Source: Nitrospira sp.
GTDB taxonomy: Bacteria; Nitrospirota; Nitrospiria; Nitrospirales; Nitrospiraceae
Assembly (NCBI GenBank): GCA_021323395.1
Contig: JAJONL010000025.1
Coordinates: 1 to 42,917 of the forward strand
Direction of reading: 5' to 3'
Length of the DNA stretch: 42,917 bases
In this document: positions 19,820 to 26,968 of the stretch, piece after piece
Position numbering within the stretch: the first letter of the stretch is position 1
Layout: each line of letters begins with the position of its first letter
The notes under the pieces: model-generated
The model's input: the letters and a program-made list of their open reading frames with translations, nothing else
Databases searched by the model: none
Told to the model about the DNA's origin: nothing
Program-made: the position numbers and the translations under genes

Positions 19820-21226
19820 TTAGCTTACCCGTCGGCCTTGGTCTTTGGTTGATTGCGGGATCAATGACGTGTCGGTGAGCCGGCCGGCCCCGTTGCTGGC
19901 CCCGCCTCCCTCCTGCGCACCCGGCCTCTCCGTAGGCCCGGTGGAAAATCCGGCCGGCATCTCTTCTAAATTGAAGAACCGGCGCGCCGCATCCACATAG
20001 GCCGCTCCGCCGGCAGAGGTGGCTTCCGCTTTCAGGGTGACCATCGTGCCGTGCACCACTTTGTTGATGATGGCGGACGCCATGGATTCGACGGCGGCGC
20101 GATCCTCCATCGAGAGGTGTCCCAAACGCGCCATGATTTTGTCCACTTCACGCCGCTTGATGTCTTCGGTCCGGGCTCGCAATGCCACGATGGTCGGCGT
20201 CACTTCCAGGGATTGGAGCCACTGTCCCAGAATCGCCACTTCTTCGATCACCATCTGCTCGGCTTTCGCCGCTTCACGCAATCGATCCTCGCGGTTCTGT
20301 TCCACGCGCATATGCAGGTCGTCGATGTCGAAGAGAAAGGCATCGTCGATCGGTCGAACGGCGGGATCGATATTGCGAGGCACGGAAATATCGATCAAGA
20401 ACATCGGGCGACTCATCCGTTGTCTCATCGCGCGCTGTACATCGTCGGCGCCGACCAGATAGTGCGATGCCCCGGTGGACACGAGCACGATGTCGGCTCC
20501 GGCCAACTCGGCCTTGTAGTCGTCGAACGGCACAGCCGTTCCGTTGAACCGTTGAGCCAATTCCAAGCCATGTTGAAAATTGCGGGTGGTGATCCGCACC
20601 TGGCGCACGCCGTTGGCAATCAGATGACGGGCCGCCAGCTTGGCCATTTCCCCCGCCCCGATCAGCAATACCGTTTTCTCATTCAGGTTCGAAAAGATTT
20701 TTTTGGCCAGCTCCACGGCCGCATAACTCACCGACACGGCCGTCTCGGCGATTTTGGTTTCGGTGCGCACACGCTTCGCCACCGAGATCGCTTTTTTCAC
20801 GACCTTGTTCAACAGCAAACCGGACGCCTTGTGGGTCAGCGCGACTTCGAACGCATCCTTGATCTGGCCGAGTATCTGAGACTCGCCGATAATCATCGAA
20901 TCGAGACTGGAGGCCACCCGGAAGAGATGCCCGATGGCGCGATCGCCGGCATGCCAATAGAGATGGGGCGTCAGGTGTTCGGAGGACAGAGAAAGGTGCG
21001 TGTCGGCCAGGAATTCTTGCACCCGACCGTAGCCACTTTCGAGATCATCGACGACGGCGTACACTTCCACCCGATTGCATGTCGAGAGCAACAACCCTTC
21101 GCGAACCCCGGGATAGGCGCAGAGTCGGCTCAGTGCCTCCCTGAGCCGACTTTCCGGCACGGCGAGTTTCTCGCGGATCTCGACCGGCGCGGTCTTATGG
21201 CTCAGGCCGACGACGATGATATGCAT
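19820..21226 (-). CDS. hemA: glutamyl-tRNA reductase
   Basis: First enzyme of the C5 route to 5-aminolevulinate, reducing glutamyl-tRNA(Glu) to glutamate 1-semialdehyde. The 468 residues begin MHIIVVGLSHKTAPVEIREK and carry the catalytic cysteine in LLLSTCNRVEVYAV (Cys50), the GESQILGQIKDAF segment, the NADPH domain (VLLIGAGEMAKLAARHL) and the helical dimerisation region. The C-terminus ends in a low-complexity tail of about 35 residues. It starts 1 bp after the upstream membrane-protein gene, so the two are coupled. hemL is not in the window. Confidence 0.97.
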   Translation of the reverse strand: MHIIVVGLSHKTAPVEIREKLAVPESRLREALSRLCAYPGVREGLLLSTCNRVEVYAVVDDLESGYGRVQEFLADTHLSLSSEHLTPHLYWHAGDRAIGHLFRVASSLDSMIIGESQILGQIKDAFEVALTHKASGLLLNKVVKKAISVAKRVRTETKIAETAVSVSYAAVELAKKIFSNLNEKTVLLIGAGEMAKLAARHLIANGVRQVRITTRNFQHGLELAQRFNGTAVPFDDYKAELAGADIVLVSTGASHYLVGADDVQRAMRQRMSRPMFLIDISVPRNIDPAVRPIDDAFLFDIDDLHMRVEQNREDRLREAAKAEQMVIEEVAILGQWLQSLEVTPTIVALRARTEDIKRREVDKIMARLGHLSMEDRAAVESMASAIINKVVHGTMVTLKAEATSAGGAAYVDAARRFFNLEEMPAGFSTGPTERPGAQEGGGASNGAGRLTDTSLIPQSTKDQGRRVS

Positions 21227-21227
21227 G

Positions 21228-22034
21228 TCAGGACACCGACCCGTGACTTTTCAGCACCACTCCAATCAGGGTGAGGATCACGCCGGCAAAGCCGATGATC
21301 GTGAGATAGGCCGCTCGCTTGGCGCGCCAGCCGATGGTGAGTCGACCGACGAGGACCGCAAAATAGAATCCCCAGGTGACCATTGCCCAGGTCTGTTCTG
21401 GGTTCCAATTCACATAGGTCCCGCGGACGATCTCAGCCGAAAAGGCGCCGCTGATGATCCCGAGGGTCAGCAGGGGGAAACCCATCACGATGGACTGTTG
21501 GTTCAGATGATCGAGATAATCGAGGGCCGGAAGTTTCGCATAGAGCACGTTGAAGCGCTTGGACTTGAGAAGTCCGTCTTGAATGAGATACATCACTCCC
21601 GCCACAAACGCGATCGCAAAACCGACCGTGCCCAACATGCTGAGGGTCACATGGACCCAGAGAGTCTTGAATACGGGCTGGAGACTGGACGCCTCGTCTG
21701 AACGAAACGCGGCGGCCGTTACCAACGACACCAGGGCGAGCGGTACGATGAATGAGCCGAGGACATGAAGTTGGCGACGAAATTCGACCACGAGAAATAC
21801 CAGGATGAGCATCCAGGATAAAAACGACAAGGCTTCGTGAAAGGTCGGAAGCTGCGTCTGTCCCGTGTCCGCCATTCTTGCGACCAATGCCACCGTATGG
21901 GTGCCGAATCCAATGGCGGTAATTCCGAGCGACACCTTTGACAGAGTCTCGGCCCGGCGAAGCAAATAGGCCAGGTAGCAGACGGTGCTTGCGAAATAAA
22001 GCGCCATGGTAAGCATGAAAAAGACCGACGACAT
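21228..22034 (-). CDS. CcsA/HemX-family cytochrome c assembly membrane protein
   Basis: A 268-residue integral membrane protein with about eight predicted helices, matching the cytochrome c assembly (CcsA/CcmF/HemX) family: a WVHVTLSMLGTVGFAIAFVAGVMYLIQD segment and the signature GTYVNWNPEQTWAMVTWGFYF, a tryptophan-rich haem-handling motif. Proteins of this kind are often encoded directly before hemA and called HemX; they may handle haem in the membrane or influence HemA. ATG 22034 begins the operon, and the divergent RsmI-like gene starts within about 60 bp. Confidence 0.85.
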   Translation of the reverse strand: MSSVFFMLTMALYFASTVCYLAYLLRRAETLSKVSLGITAIGFGTHTVALVARMADTGQTQLPTFHEALSFLSWMLILVFLVVEFRRQLHVLGSFIVPLALVSLVTAAAFRSDEASSLQPVFKTLWVHVTLSMLGTVGFAIAFVAGVMYLIQDGLLKSKRFNVLYAKLPALDYLDHLNQQSIVMGFPLLTLGIISGAFSAEIVRGTYVNWNPEQTWAMVTWGFYFAVLVGRLTIGWRAKRAAYLTIIGFAGVILTLIGVVLKSHGSVS

Positions 22035-22095
22035 TTCGCCTATCCTCGCATGATTTCAACGCAAAGCCGATTTTTTGGAACTGGAAATTATATCG

Positions 22096-22845
22096 GTGCG
22101 ACGAGAACAGAGTCAAGAAAAGTACGTTCCATCCGGTGGCCTGTCGGGAACGCTCTTCATCGTCGGCGTCCCCATCGGTCATCCAGATGATCTCACGATC
22201 CGAGGTCTCGCGACATTGCAGCACGTGAATCTGATCGCCGCCAAACATCCGCCCGCTACCCAGATGCTGCTTGCGCATCACGGCATCCATGCGATGTTGA
22301 CCACGTATGATCGGAGCAATGCCGCGGAAAAGGCCCCCATCCTCTTGGATCGTTTGAAACAAGGTCTACACATCGCGCTGGTGTCAGACTGCGGAATGCC
22401 GGTCGTCTATGATCCTGGCCGAATGCTCATCAACGCAGCGGTCGCGGAACACATTCCAATCGAAGTCGTTCCAGGAGCCTCCGCGGTGGTGTCCGCAGCT
22501 GTTGTGGCTGGGATGGCATGCGATGCCTTCGTCTTCGAAGGGCGCTGCTCCGGAGACGCTCGAAACCTTACGCGTCGGCTTGCTTCGTTGAAGGCAGAGT
22601 CTCGCACGATGATCTTTTTTCCCCCGGTGCAAGCCCTCCGGCAAACCCTCTCTCTTCTATCGAGAATCCTGGGCAACCGGCGTGTCGTCGTGGCGACCGA
22701 CCTCACACACAACTCACAGCAGATCGTTCGGGGACGAGCGCGGGAAGTCCTGGCAAACTATCCATTCCATGATGGTCATGGATTGTTGCAAGTGACGCTC
22801 GTTGTGGAGGGCATGAGACCAGCGAGAAGGAGGGAACGGAAGTGA
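22096..22845 (+). CDS. divergent RsmI-like tetrapyrrole-methylase-fold protein
   Basis: Its order of conserved blocks follows RsmI, which 2'-O-methylates C1402 of 16S rRNA: GTLFIVGVPIGHPDDLTIRGL, LIAAKHPPATQMLLAHHGI, LVSDCGMPVVYDPG, VVPGASAVVSAAVVAG, and RTMIFFPPVQALRQTL. Two signature motifs are altered: the usual AEDTRHT is AKHPPAT, and SDAGTPxISDPG is SDCGMPVVYDPG. It is therefore probably a paralogue with altered or lost activity. The start is unsure: GTG 22096 follows GGAA at reasonable distance, TTG 22075 is an in-frame alternative. It diverges from the haem operon. Confidence 0.75.
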   Translation: MRREQSQEKYVPSGGLSGTLFIVGVPIGHPDDLTIRGLATLQHVNLIAAKHPPATQMLLAHHGIHAMLTTYDRSNAAEKAPILLDRLKQGLHIALVSDCGMPVVYDPGRMLINAAVAEHIPIEVVPGASAVVSAAVVAGMACDAFVFEGRCSGDARNLTRRLASLKAESRTMIFFPPVQALRQTLSLLSRILGNRRVVVATDLTHNSQQIVRGRAREVLANYPFHDGHGLLQVTLVVEGMRPARRRERK

Positions 22846-22853
22846 TGCGAAGA

Positions 22854-23114
22854 TTATTCGTCAAGCCTCTTTCTGATCATGACACGGTAGGATTGCTCAG
22901 CCCGCTCCTGCGATAAGACATCATGACCATCGTCGCTGACGCTCCGCGGGACATTGCGAATGGGATCACCGTCATCCAGATGAACCAACAGCAATTGACC
23001 CGGCGCCATTGTCTCGAGTTTCAGCTTAGTCTTAACGAAGTTGTACGGACAAATGACCCCACGGAGATCCAACTCTTCATCCGCGGTGGGTGTATGCGCC
23101 GGCGATTCTGACAT
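22854..23114 (-). CDS. TusA/SirA/YedF-family sulfur carrier protein
   Basis: An 86-residue protein with the family's core: LDLRGVICPYNFVKTKLKLE, in which Cys22 of the CPxx motif would carry persulfide sulfur, followed by the strand LLLVHLDDGDPIRNVPRSVSDDGH. TusA proteins relay sulfur for tRNA thiolation, molybdenum cofactor or sulfur oxidation; the CPYN form is less typical than CPxP, so the role is undecided. It converges with the RsmI-like gene, leaving 8 bp between their stop codons. Confidence 0.82.
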   Translation of the reverse strand: MSESPAHTPTADEELDLRGVICPYNFVKTKLKLETMAPGQLLLVHLDDGDPIRNVPRSVSDDGHDVLSQERAEQSYRVMIRKRLDE

Positions 23115-23200
23115 GTGTGACGTCTCTGGTGCGAATGAGAGATGTTACCAATTGATGCATTGAATCCACAATGGTCGTACGCGAGTACCTTCACGAAACA

Positions 23201-23234
23201 AAAGCGGGGCACTTCTCTCGAAGTACCCCGCTTT
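23201..23234 (-). terminator. intrinsic terminator of the secreted-protein gene
   Basis: Nearly perfect 14-bp stem (AAAGCGGGG paired with CCCCGCTTT plus inner pairs, one mismatch) with a 6-base loop. On the minus strand the arm is followed by a T-rich run. It lies about 25 bp beyond the stop of the gene at 23260-24042. Confidence 0.85.
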
Positions 23235-23259
23235 GAAACCGGCCATGTGAGTGGCCTAT

Positions 23260-24042
23260 CTAGTTCGTCAGGCCTTTTTGCAGGTTCGGCTTGGCGCCAT
23301 CGGTCCCGTAATCAGACTTGTTTTGGACTTTGGTTTCCGGAGCGACGGTCTGATAACCCCATCCCGGCTGCGGTTCGCAATTCCAGCAAGGTGCGCTGCC
23401 GGTGAATTCACCGACACTGGTAGTGACCACCCCGGTCGTAACCGTTCCGGGAAATACGCCGCCGACCAGCCCGCCAGTGACGGTGCTTGAGTTCGTCTCA
23501 ATTCCCCGTTCATTCACTGGGCTCGGTCGCTGTCCGAGGCCGCCGAATCCCGCCAACTTTTCATTACCGCGGAACAGATATATTTCACGCACGAGCTTAC
23601 GACCCGATCCGTACACACCTTGATCTGCTCTTTCATTCGGAGCTTCAACCACCTGCACGGAGATATCATCGCCGGCGTTCAGCGCTTTAATTTGATCCAT
23701 ATTGCTCTGCGCGTCGAAATAGAGCGTCAACGAAGACATCGCGCCAGTGCCTGCACGACCTTCGTCGTGTGAGCTTCCACCGGTCTCCAGGTGCAGCTTA
23801 TGTCCGGGAACATCAATGGCGAGCACGCGACCGAACACAGTTTCTGCCTGACCCAACCGATCGATGAATGCGTTCCGATCAAACGCGGCGGTACGACCGG
23901 AGTTGCCCGAAACGTCTCCGACACCGGTACCCACACCGAAACCGGATCCTGACGAGGACTGCGGCAAACGCTCCTGAGCGCCTGCAACACCAACGGAGCT
24001 GATGAAAAGCACCGCAGCTCCAAGTGCCAACACGTTACGCAT
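23260..24042 (-). CDS. exported glycine-rich protein of unknown function
   Basis: I do not recognise this 260-residue protein. It has a clear Sec signal peptide (MRNVLALGAAVLFISSVGVAGAQE, cleavage likely after AGA), a glycine/serine-rich linker, and a central region (~65-165) with beta-strand-like stretches (ETVFGRVLAIDVPGHKLHLETGG, SLTLYFDAQSNMDQI, LNAGDDISVQVVEAPN) that could form a small barrel. The rest is Gly/Thr/Val-rich, with a CWNC pair that could form a disulfide or bind metal. It has AAGGAGG before ATG 24042, a near-consensus promoter and a strong terminator, so it looks like a highly expressed single-gene unit. Confidence 0.8.
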   Translation of the reverse strand: MRNVLALGAAVLFISSVGVAGAQERLPQSSSGSGFGVGTGVGDVSGNSGRTAAFDRNAFIDRLGQAETVFGRVLAIDVPGHKLHLETGGSSHDEGRAGTGAMSSLTLYFDAQSNMDQIKALNAGDDISVQVVEAPNERADQGVYGSGRKLVREIYLFRGNEKLAGFGGLGQRPSPVNERGIETNSSTVTGGLVGGVFPGTVTTGVVTTSVGEFTGSAPCWNCEPQPGWGYQTVAPETKVQNKSDYGTDGAKPNLQKGLTN

Positions 24043-24137
24043 GTGCTGCCTCCTTAGTGAGATGGAATTGATAAGAGAGTGATGATGGACGGCGATAAAC
24101 TAAACTGGTCATAGTAGTTCCAGACAAATTCGGGCGC

Positions 24138-24166
24138 ACTATAGGCCAACAACCACATCATGTCAA
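24138..24166 (-). promoter_or_regulatory. near-consensus sigma70 promoter of the secreted-protein gene
   Basis: On the minus strand TTGACA (24161-24166) and TATAGT (24138-24143) are 17 bp apart. The -35 is perfect and the -10 matches five of six positions. The predicted transcript start leaves a leader of about 90 bases. Confidence 0.75.
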
Positions 24167-24186
24167 GATGTTTTCAGGCAACCCAT

Positions 24187-24200
24187 CCACTATATAGTGG
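24187..24200. promoter_or_regulatory. 14-bp perfect palindrome, possible operator
   Basis: CCACTATATAGTGG reads the same on both strands. It lies 20 bp upstream of the -35 box of the secreted-protein promoter and about 40 bp past the 3' end of tRNA-Leu. The position suits an activator or repressor dimer, but no regulator is identified. Confidence 0.45.
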
Positions 24201-24241
24201 TGAAGCGGGAGGCCAATTTGAACCAAAGGTCACTATCTAAA

Positions 24242-24328
24242 TGGTGCCCAGAGGGAGGGTCGAACTCCCACTCTCTTGCGAGAACCGGATTTTGAGTCCG
24301 GCGCGTCTGCCAGTTCCGCCATCCGGGC
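24242..24328 (-). tRNA. tRNA-Leu (anticodon CAA)
   Basis: Cloverleaf with acceptor stem GCCCGGA pairing with TCTGGGC (one G-T), discriminator A and encoded CCA (24242-24244). The anticodon stem CCGGA/TCCGG encloses a 7-base loop with anticodon CAA at 24292-24294. A long variable arm (TCTCGCAAGAGA) identifies a class II tRNA, and the T arm is GGGAG-TTCGACC-CTCCC. It would read UUG. Confidence 0.96.
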
Positions 24329-24381
24329 ACAGCCATCGGTCATAAGTCCCATTACGAAGCCTCACAATTCAAGGGGAGGGT

Positions 24382-24410
24382 TTTTTATCATGACGACGCA
24401 AAAGCGTCAA
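24382..24410 (-). promoter_or_regulatory. possible promoter of tRNA-Leu
   Basis: TTGACG (24405-24410) and TAAAAA (24382-24387) on the minus strand are 17 bp apart, about 55 bp upstream of the mature tRNA 5' end. The -10 is weak. Confidence 0.35.
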
Positions 24411-24511
24411 TCCGATGCACACTCTTTTTTTCTTGAAATATCAGATGCTAGAATGGGCCCACGTTATCTATGAAAAGATGAGACGGAAGAAGACACTATA
24501 TGGAGGCAACC

Positions 24512-24793
24512 ATGGCAGAAGTGCAATGTGTCACCTGCGGCCAAGCAGGCGAAGCAATTACCGATACGCTATTTCTCGGAAAACTTGAAGCCGAGATCAA
24601 GGCGCAGGTCTGCAAACCCTGCTGGAAGAAGTGGGAAGGAATGCGTGTGATGGTTATCAATGAATACCAGGTCAATCTAGGCGACGAGAGTGGTCGCGAG
24701 CTGGTCAAAAAACAGATGAAGGCGTTCCTCAAGCTGGGAGAACAAACGGATACCTCCAAACTTGAACAGAACTTTCGGCCGGCTGGCTCGTAA
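24512..24793 (+). CDS. YggX-like Fe(II)-trafficking protein with zinc-ribbon cysteines
   Basis: A 93-residue cytosolic protein. From about residue 35 on it follows the YggX pattern (W-x-x-W region, VMVINEYQVNLGDESGRELVKKQMKAFL), a family linked to iron handling and protection of Fe-S clusters from oxidation. Unlike E. coli YggX it has two CxxC pairs (Cys6/Cys9 and Cys34/Cys37) that could bind zinc or iron. ATG 24512 is preferred over ATG 24500 because GGAGG (24501-24505) sits at ideal distance from it. Confidence 0.75.
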   Translation: MAEVQCVTCGQAGEAITDTLFLGKLEAEIKAQVCKPCWKKWEGMRVMVINEYQVNLGDESGRELVKKQMKAFLKLGEQTDTSKLEQNFRPAGS

Positions 24794-24916
24794 TGGAGTG
24801 ACCGATTCTGATACCGGATCGGCAAAAGCAGCTTGCATCCCCCGTGGTGACGGACAAGATCGCTTGGGCCGGTGTCGGGCATTTCTCCTCATTCCGTTGT
24901 TGTGAGATCGAACTCA

Positions 24917-24946
24917 TTGACACTCTGATTTGTGAAGTGCTAAAGT
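24917..24946 (+). promoter_or_regulatory. probable sigma70 promoter of the bifunctional-nuclease pair
   Basis: TTGACA (24917-24922, perfect) and TAAAGT (24941-24946) with an 18-bp spacer, about 45 bp upstream of the first DUF151 gene. It may also drive rplM-rpsI, because no terminator is seen until 26.9 kb. Confidence 0.5.
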
Positions 24947-24995
24947 CGCGTCTTACCATGATTTTGAGCTGAGATTCGGAAGGAACATTCCCGCC

Positions 24996-25451
24996 GTGAT
25001 TACACAAATGCGGGTAAAGGGTCTCATTTTCGATCCTTATAATAACGCCTACATCGTGGTGTTGCGAGATGAAGACAATTCCGACATGCTTCCGATTTGG
25101 GTGGGGAAATCAGAGGCCAGCGCGATTGGCTTGGCGCTGGAGAGTGTGACCGCGCCGCGTCCCATGACGCATGACTTGATGAAGTCATTCCTGGAGACCT
25201 TCGACGCAAAAATCATCAGTGTGGTCATTACCGACTTGAATGAGAATACGTATTTCGCCACAATCCACTTGATGTACGAAGATTCCGAGTACACCGTCGA
25301 CTCTCGTCCAAGCGATGCGATTGCACTGGCACTGCGAACCAGCGCCCCGATTTTTGCCAGTGAAAAGGTCATCAAGAAACAGTCATCTGAAGAACTCGAG
25401 CAGTGGCTTGAAAATTTGAAGCCGGAAGACTTCGGCAAACTCGATACCTAA
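24996..25451 (+). CDS. bifunctional nuclease family (DUF151) protein, copy 1
   Basis: A 151-residue member of the BFN/DUF151 family, whose plant and bacterial members have reported DNase/RNase activity. It shows the family blocks LRDEDNSDMLPIWVGKSEASAIGLALE, PRPMTHDLMKSFLE and the signature SRPSDAIALALRTSAPIFASEKV. Start GTG 24996 has GGAAGGA upstream at a rather long distance; ATG 25008 is an alternative. The second copy begins 2 bp after its stop. The cellular role in bacteria is poorly defined. Confidence 0.9.
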   Translation: MITQMRVKGLIFDPYNNAYIVVLRDEDNSDMLPIWVGKSEASAIGLALESVTAPRPMTHDLMKSFLETFDAKIISVVITDLNENTYFATIHLMYEDSEYTVDSRPSDAIALALRTSAPIFASEKVIKKQSSEELEQWLENLKPEDFGKLDT

Positions 25452-25453
25452 CC

Positions 25454-25942
25454 ATGGAATCAGTTCCTCAAGGTAATGAAGCGCGCGAGCTCGTGGCGTT
25501 GACCGTGAAACAGGTATTGGACGACGGCAATACCGACACCCGTATTGTCGTGCTCAAGAGTGACGATTCGAGCGTGACACTGCCTATCTGGGTCGGATCT
25601 GCAGAGGGAAATGCGATCAGGCTGGCAATGGAACGGGTCGTGACTCCCCGTCCCATGAGCCATGACCTCATTCGGAGCTTCGCGGATCACCTCGGCGTTC
25701 GGATTGAGCGGGTCGTGATTTCGGATGTGAAGAGCAGCACCTACTATGCAAGCGTGGCATTCGCCTCCAAGGGGGTGCACCGAACGTTGGACGCGAGGCC
25801 AAGCGATGCGATTGCTCTGGCGCTGCGAGCGGACTGCCCGATTTATGCCACCCAAGATGTGCTCAACCGGCGGACGGCGATTCACTTGGATGCCTGGATC
25901 AACAAACTCGACCCCAAAAATATCGAACCCCAACAAGCGTAA
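25454..25942 (+). CDS. bifunctional nuclease family (DUF151) protein, copy 2
   Basis: A 162-residue paralogue of the preceding gene with the same blocks in the same order: LKSDDSSVTLPIWVGSAEGNAIRLAME, PRPMSHDLIRSFAD and ARPSDAIALALRADCPIYATQDV. The two copies clearly arose by tandem duplication but have diverged along their whole length. ATG 25454 lies 2 bp after the first stop, implying translational coupling. rplM begins 49 bp downstream. The two proteins could form a heteromer, because the family is known to oligomerise; that is inference. Confidence 0.9.
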   Translation: MESVPQGNEARELVALTVKQVLDDGNTDTRIVVLKSDDSSVTLPIWVGSAEGNAIRLAMERVVTPRPMSHDLIRSFADHLGVRIERVVISDVKSSTYYASVAFASKGVHRTLDARPSDAIALALRADCPIYATQDVLNRRTAIHLDAWINKLDPKNIEPQQA

Positions 25943-25991
25943 AGCCAGACATTCACCATAGAAGCCTATCGTGCAGGAGCAGATGGAGATC

Positions 25992-26423
25992 ATGACAAAA
26001 ACGTACCTCGAAAAGCCGGCTGATGTGAAACGTAAATGGTTCTTGGTGGATGCCGACGGCAAGACGCTTGGCCGGCTCGCGGCGAAAGTCGCCACGTTGT
26101 TACGCGGGAAGCATAAACCCACCTTCACGCCCCACGTGGATACCGGGGACCATGTCGTGATCGTGAATGCCGAAAAGATCCGCCTGACCGGGAACAAAAT
26201 GGAATCCAAGACCTACTCCAGCCACAGCGGGTATCCTGGTGGGTTGAAAACCTTGACCGCCGAACATATTCACCGGAAACAACCGACGGAGTTGTTGACC
26301 AGAGCCATTGAGGGCATGTTGCCCAAGACCCCCCTTGGAAATCATATGGCAAAGAAATTGCGTGTCTATGCGGGTCCGACCCATCCGCATCAAGCACAGC
26401 AGTTAGAATCACTCTCACTGTGA
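25992..26423 (+). CDS. rplM: 50S ribosomal protein L13
   Basis: Early-assembling large-subunit protein binding 23S rRNA. The 143-residue product begins MTKTYLEKPADVKRKWFLVDADGKTLGRLA and has the conserved GDHVVIVNAEKIRLTGNK, the SHSGYPGGLK motif and AIEGMLPKTPLGNHMAKKLRVYAGPTHPHQAQ. ATG 25992 is chosen over an upstream in-frame ATG because GGAGATC directly precedes it and it matches family length. It pairs with rpsI in the classical L13-S9 operon. Confidence 0.98.
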   Translation: MTKTYLEKPADVKRKWFLVDADGKTLGRLAAKVATLLRGKHKPTFTPHVDTGDHVVIVNAEKIRLTGNKMESKTYSSHSGYPGGLKTLTAEHIHRKQPTELLTRAIEGMLPKTPLGNHMAKKLRVYAGPTHPHQAQQLESLSL

Positions 26424-26465
26424 CCATTATTGTTTGCATCCGATCTGTGAAGGAGACGGCCTGAT

Positions 26466-26858
26466 ATGGCAGCATTGACGCAGTACGCAACCGGAAAGAG
26501 AAAGAGCGCGATCGCGCGTGCCTGGGTGACCGCCGCGGCTGGTGATATCGTCGTAAATGAGAAGCCGCTGGAAAAAGCGTTTCCTCGCATGACCCTGCGG
26601 AATGTCATTCAATTCCCATTTGAGTTGGCGGGCATCGCAGGTAAGTACTCCGTGCGCGCCACCGTCTATGGCGGTGGTCCGGCGGGCCAGGCGGGAGCCT
26701 TGCGACATGCGATCTCCAAGGCGCTGGTGATCATGAGTGCGGCCTTTCGCAGCCCCCTCAAGAAGGAAGGCTTGCTGACCCGAGACTCCCGCGTGAAAGA
26801 GCGTAAAAAGTACGGTCAAAAGGGTGCCAGAAAGCGCTTCCAATACTCGAAGCGATAA
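26466..26858 (+). CDS. rpsI: 30S ribosomal protein S9
   Basis: Small-subunit head protein whose basic C-terminal tail reaches the P-site tRNA. The 130-residue product has ATGKRKSAIARAWV, the GGGPAGQAGALRHAISKAL block and the conserved end KYGQKGARKRFQYSKR. GAAGGAG lies upstream of ATG 26466. It is 42 bp behind rplM and is followed at once by a strong terminator. Confidence 0.98.
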   Translation: MAALTQYATGKRKSAIARAWVTAAAGDIVVNEKPLEKAFPRMTLRNVIQFPFELAGIAGKYSVRATVYGGGPAGQAGALRHAISKALVIMSAAFRSPLKKEGLLTRDSRVKERKKYGQKGARKRFQYSKR

Positions 26859-26880
26859 CCAACGCCTGGAGCGATGTGTG

Positions 26881-26913
26881 AAAAGGGAAGGCTCCGCAGC
26901 CTTCCCTTTTTTT
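26881..26913 (+). terminator. intrinsic terminator of the rplM-rpsI operon
   Basis: A perfect 13-bp stem (26881-26893 with 26898-26910) with the tetraloop CCGC, running into a T-tract of about seven bases. It lies 22 bp after the rpsI stop. Confidence 0.93.
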
Positions 26914-26968
26914 ATGTGCGAGATGAAGTAATAGAAGAGTATTTTTCCGATGTTCCAGGAGATGTGAC

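Noticed and set aside
20051-21274. 407-residue open frame antisense to hemA
   Set aside because: It mirrors the hemA codon pattern, is His/Gln/Gly-rich without domains, and hemA is certain.
21433-22362. 309-residue open frame overlapping the CcsA/HemX gene and the RsmI-like gene
   Set aside because: Composition is Arg/Gly-rich noise; both real genes explain the DNA.
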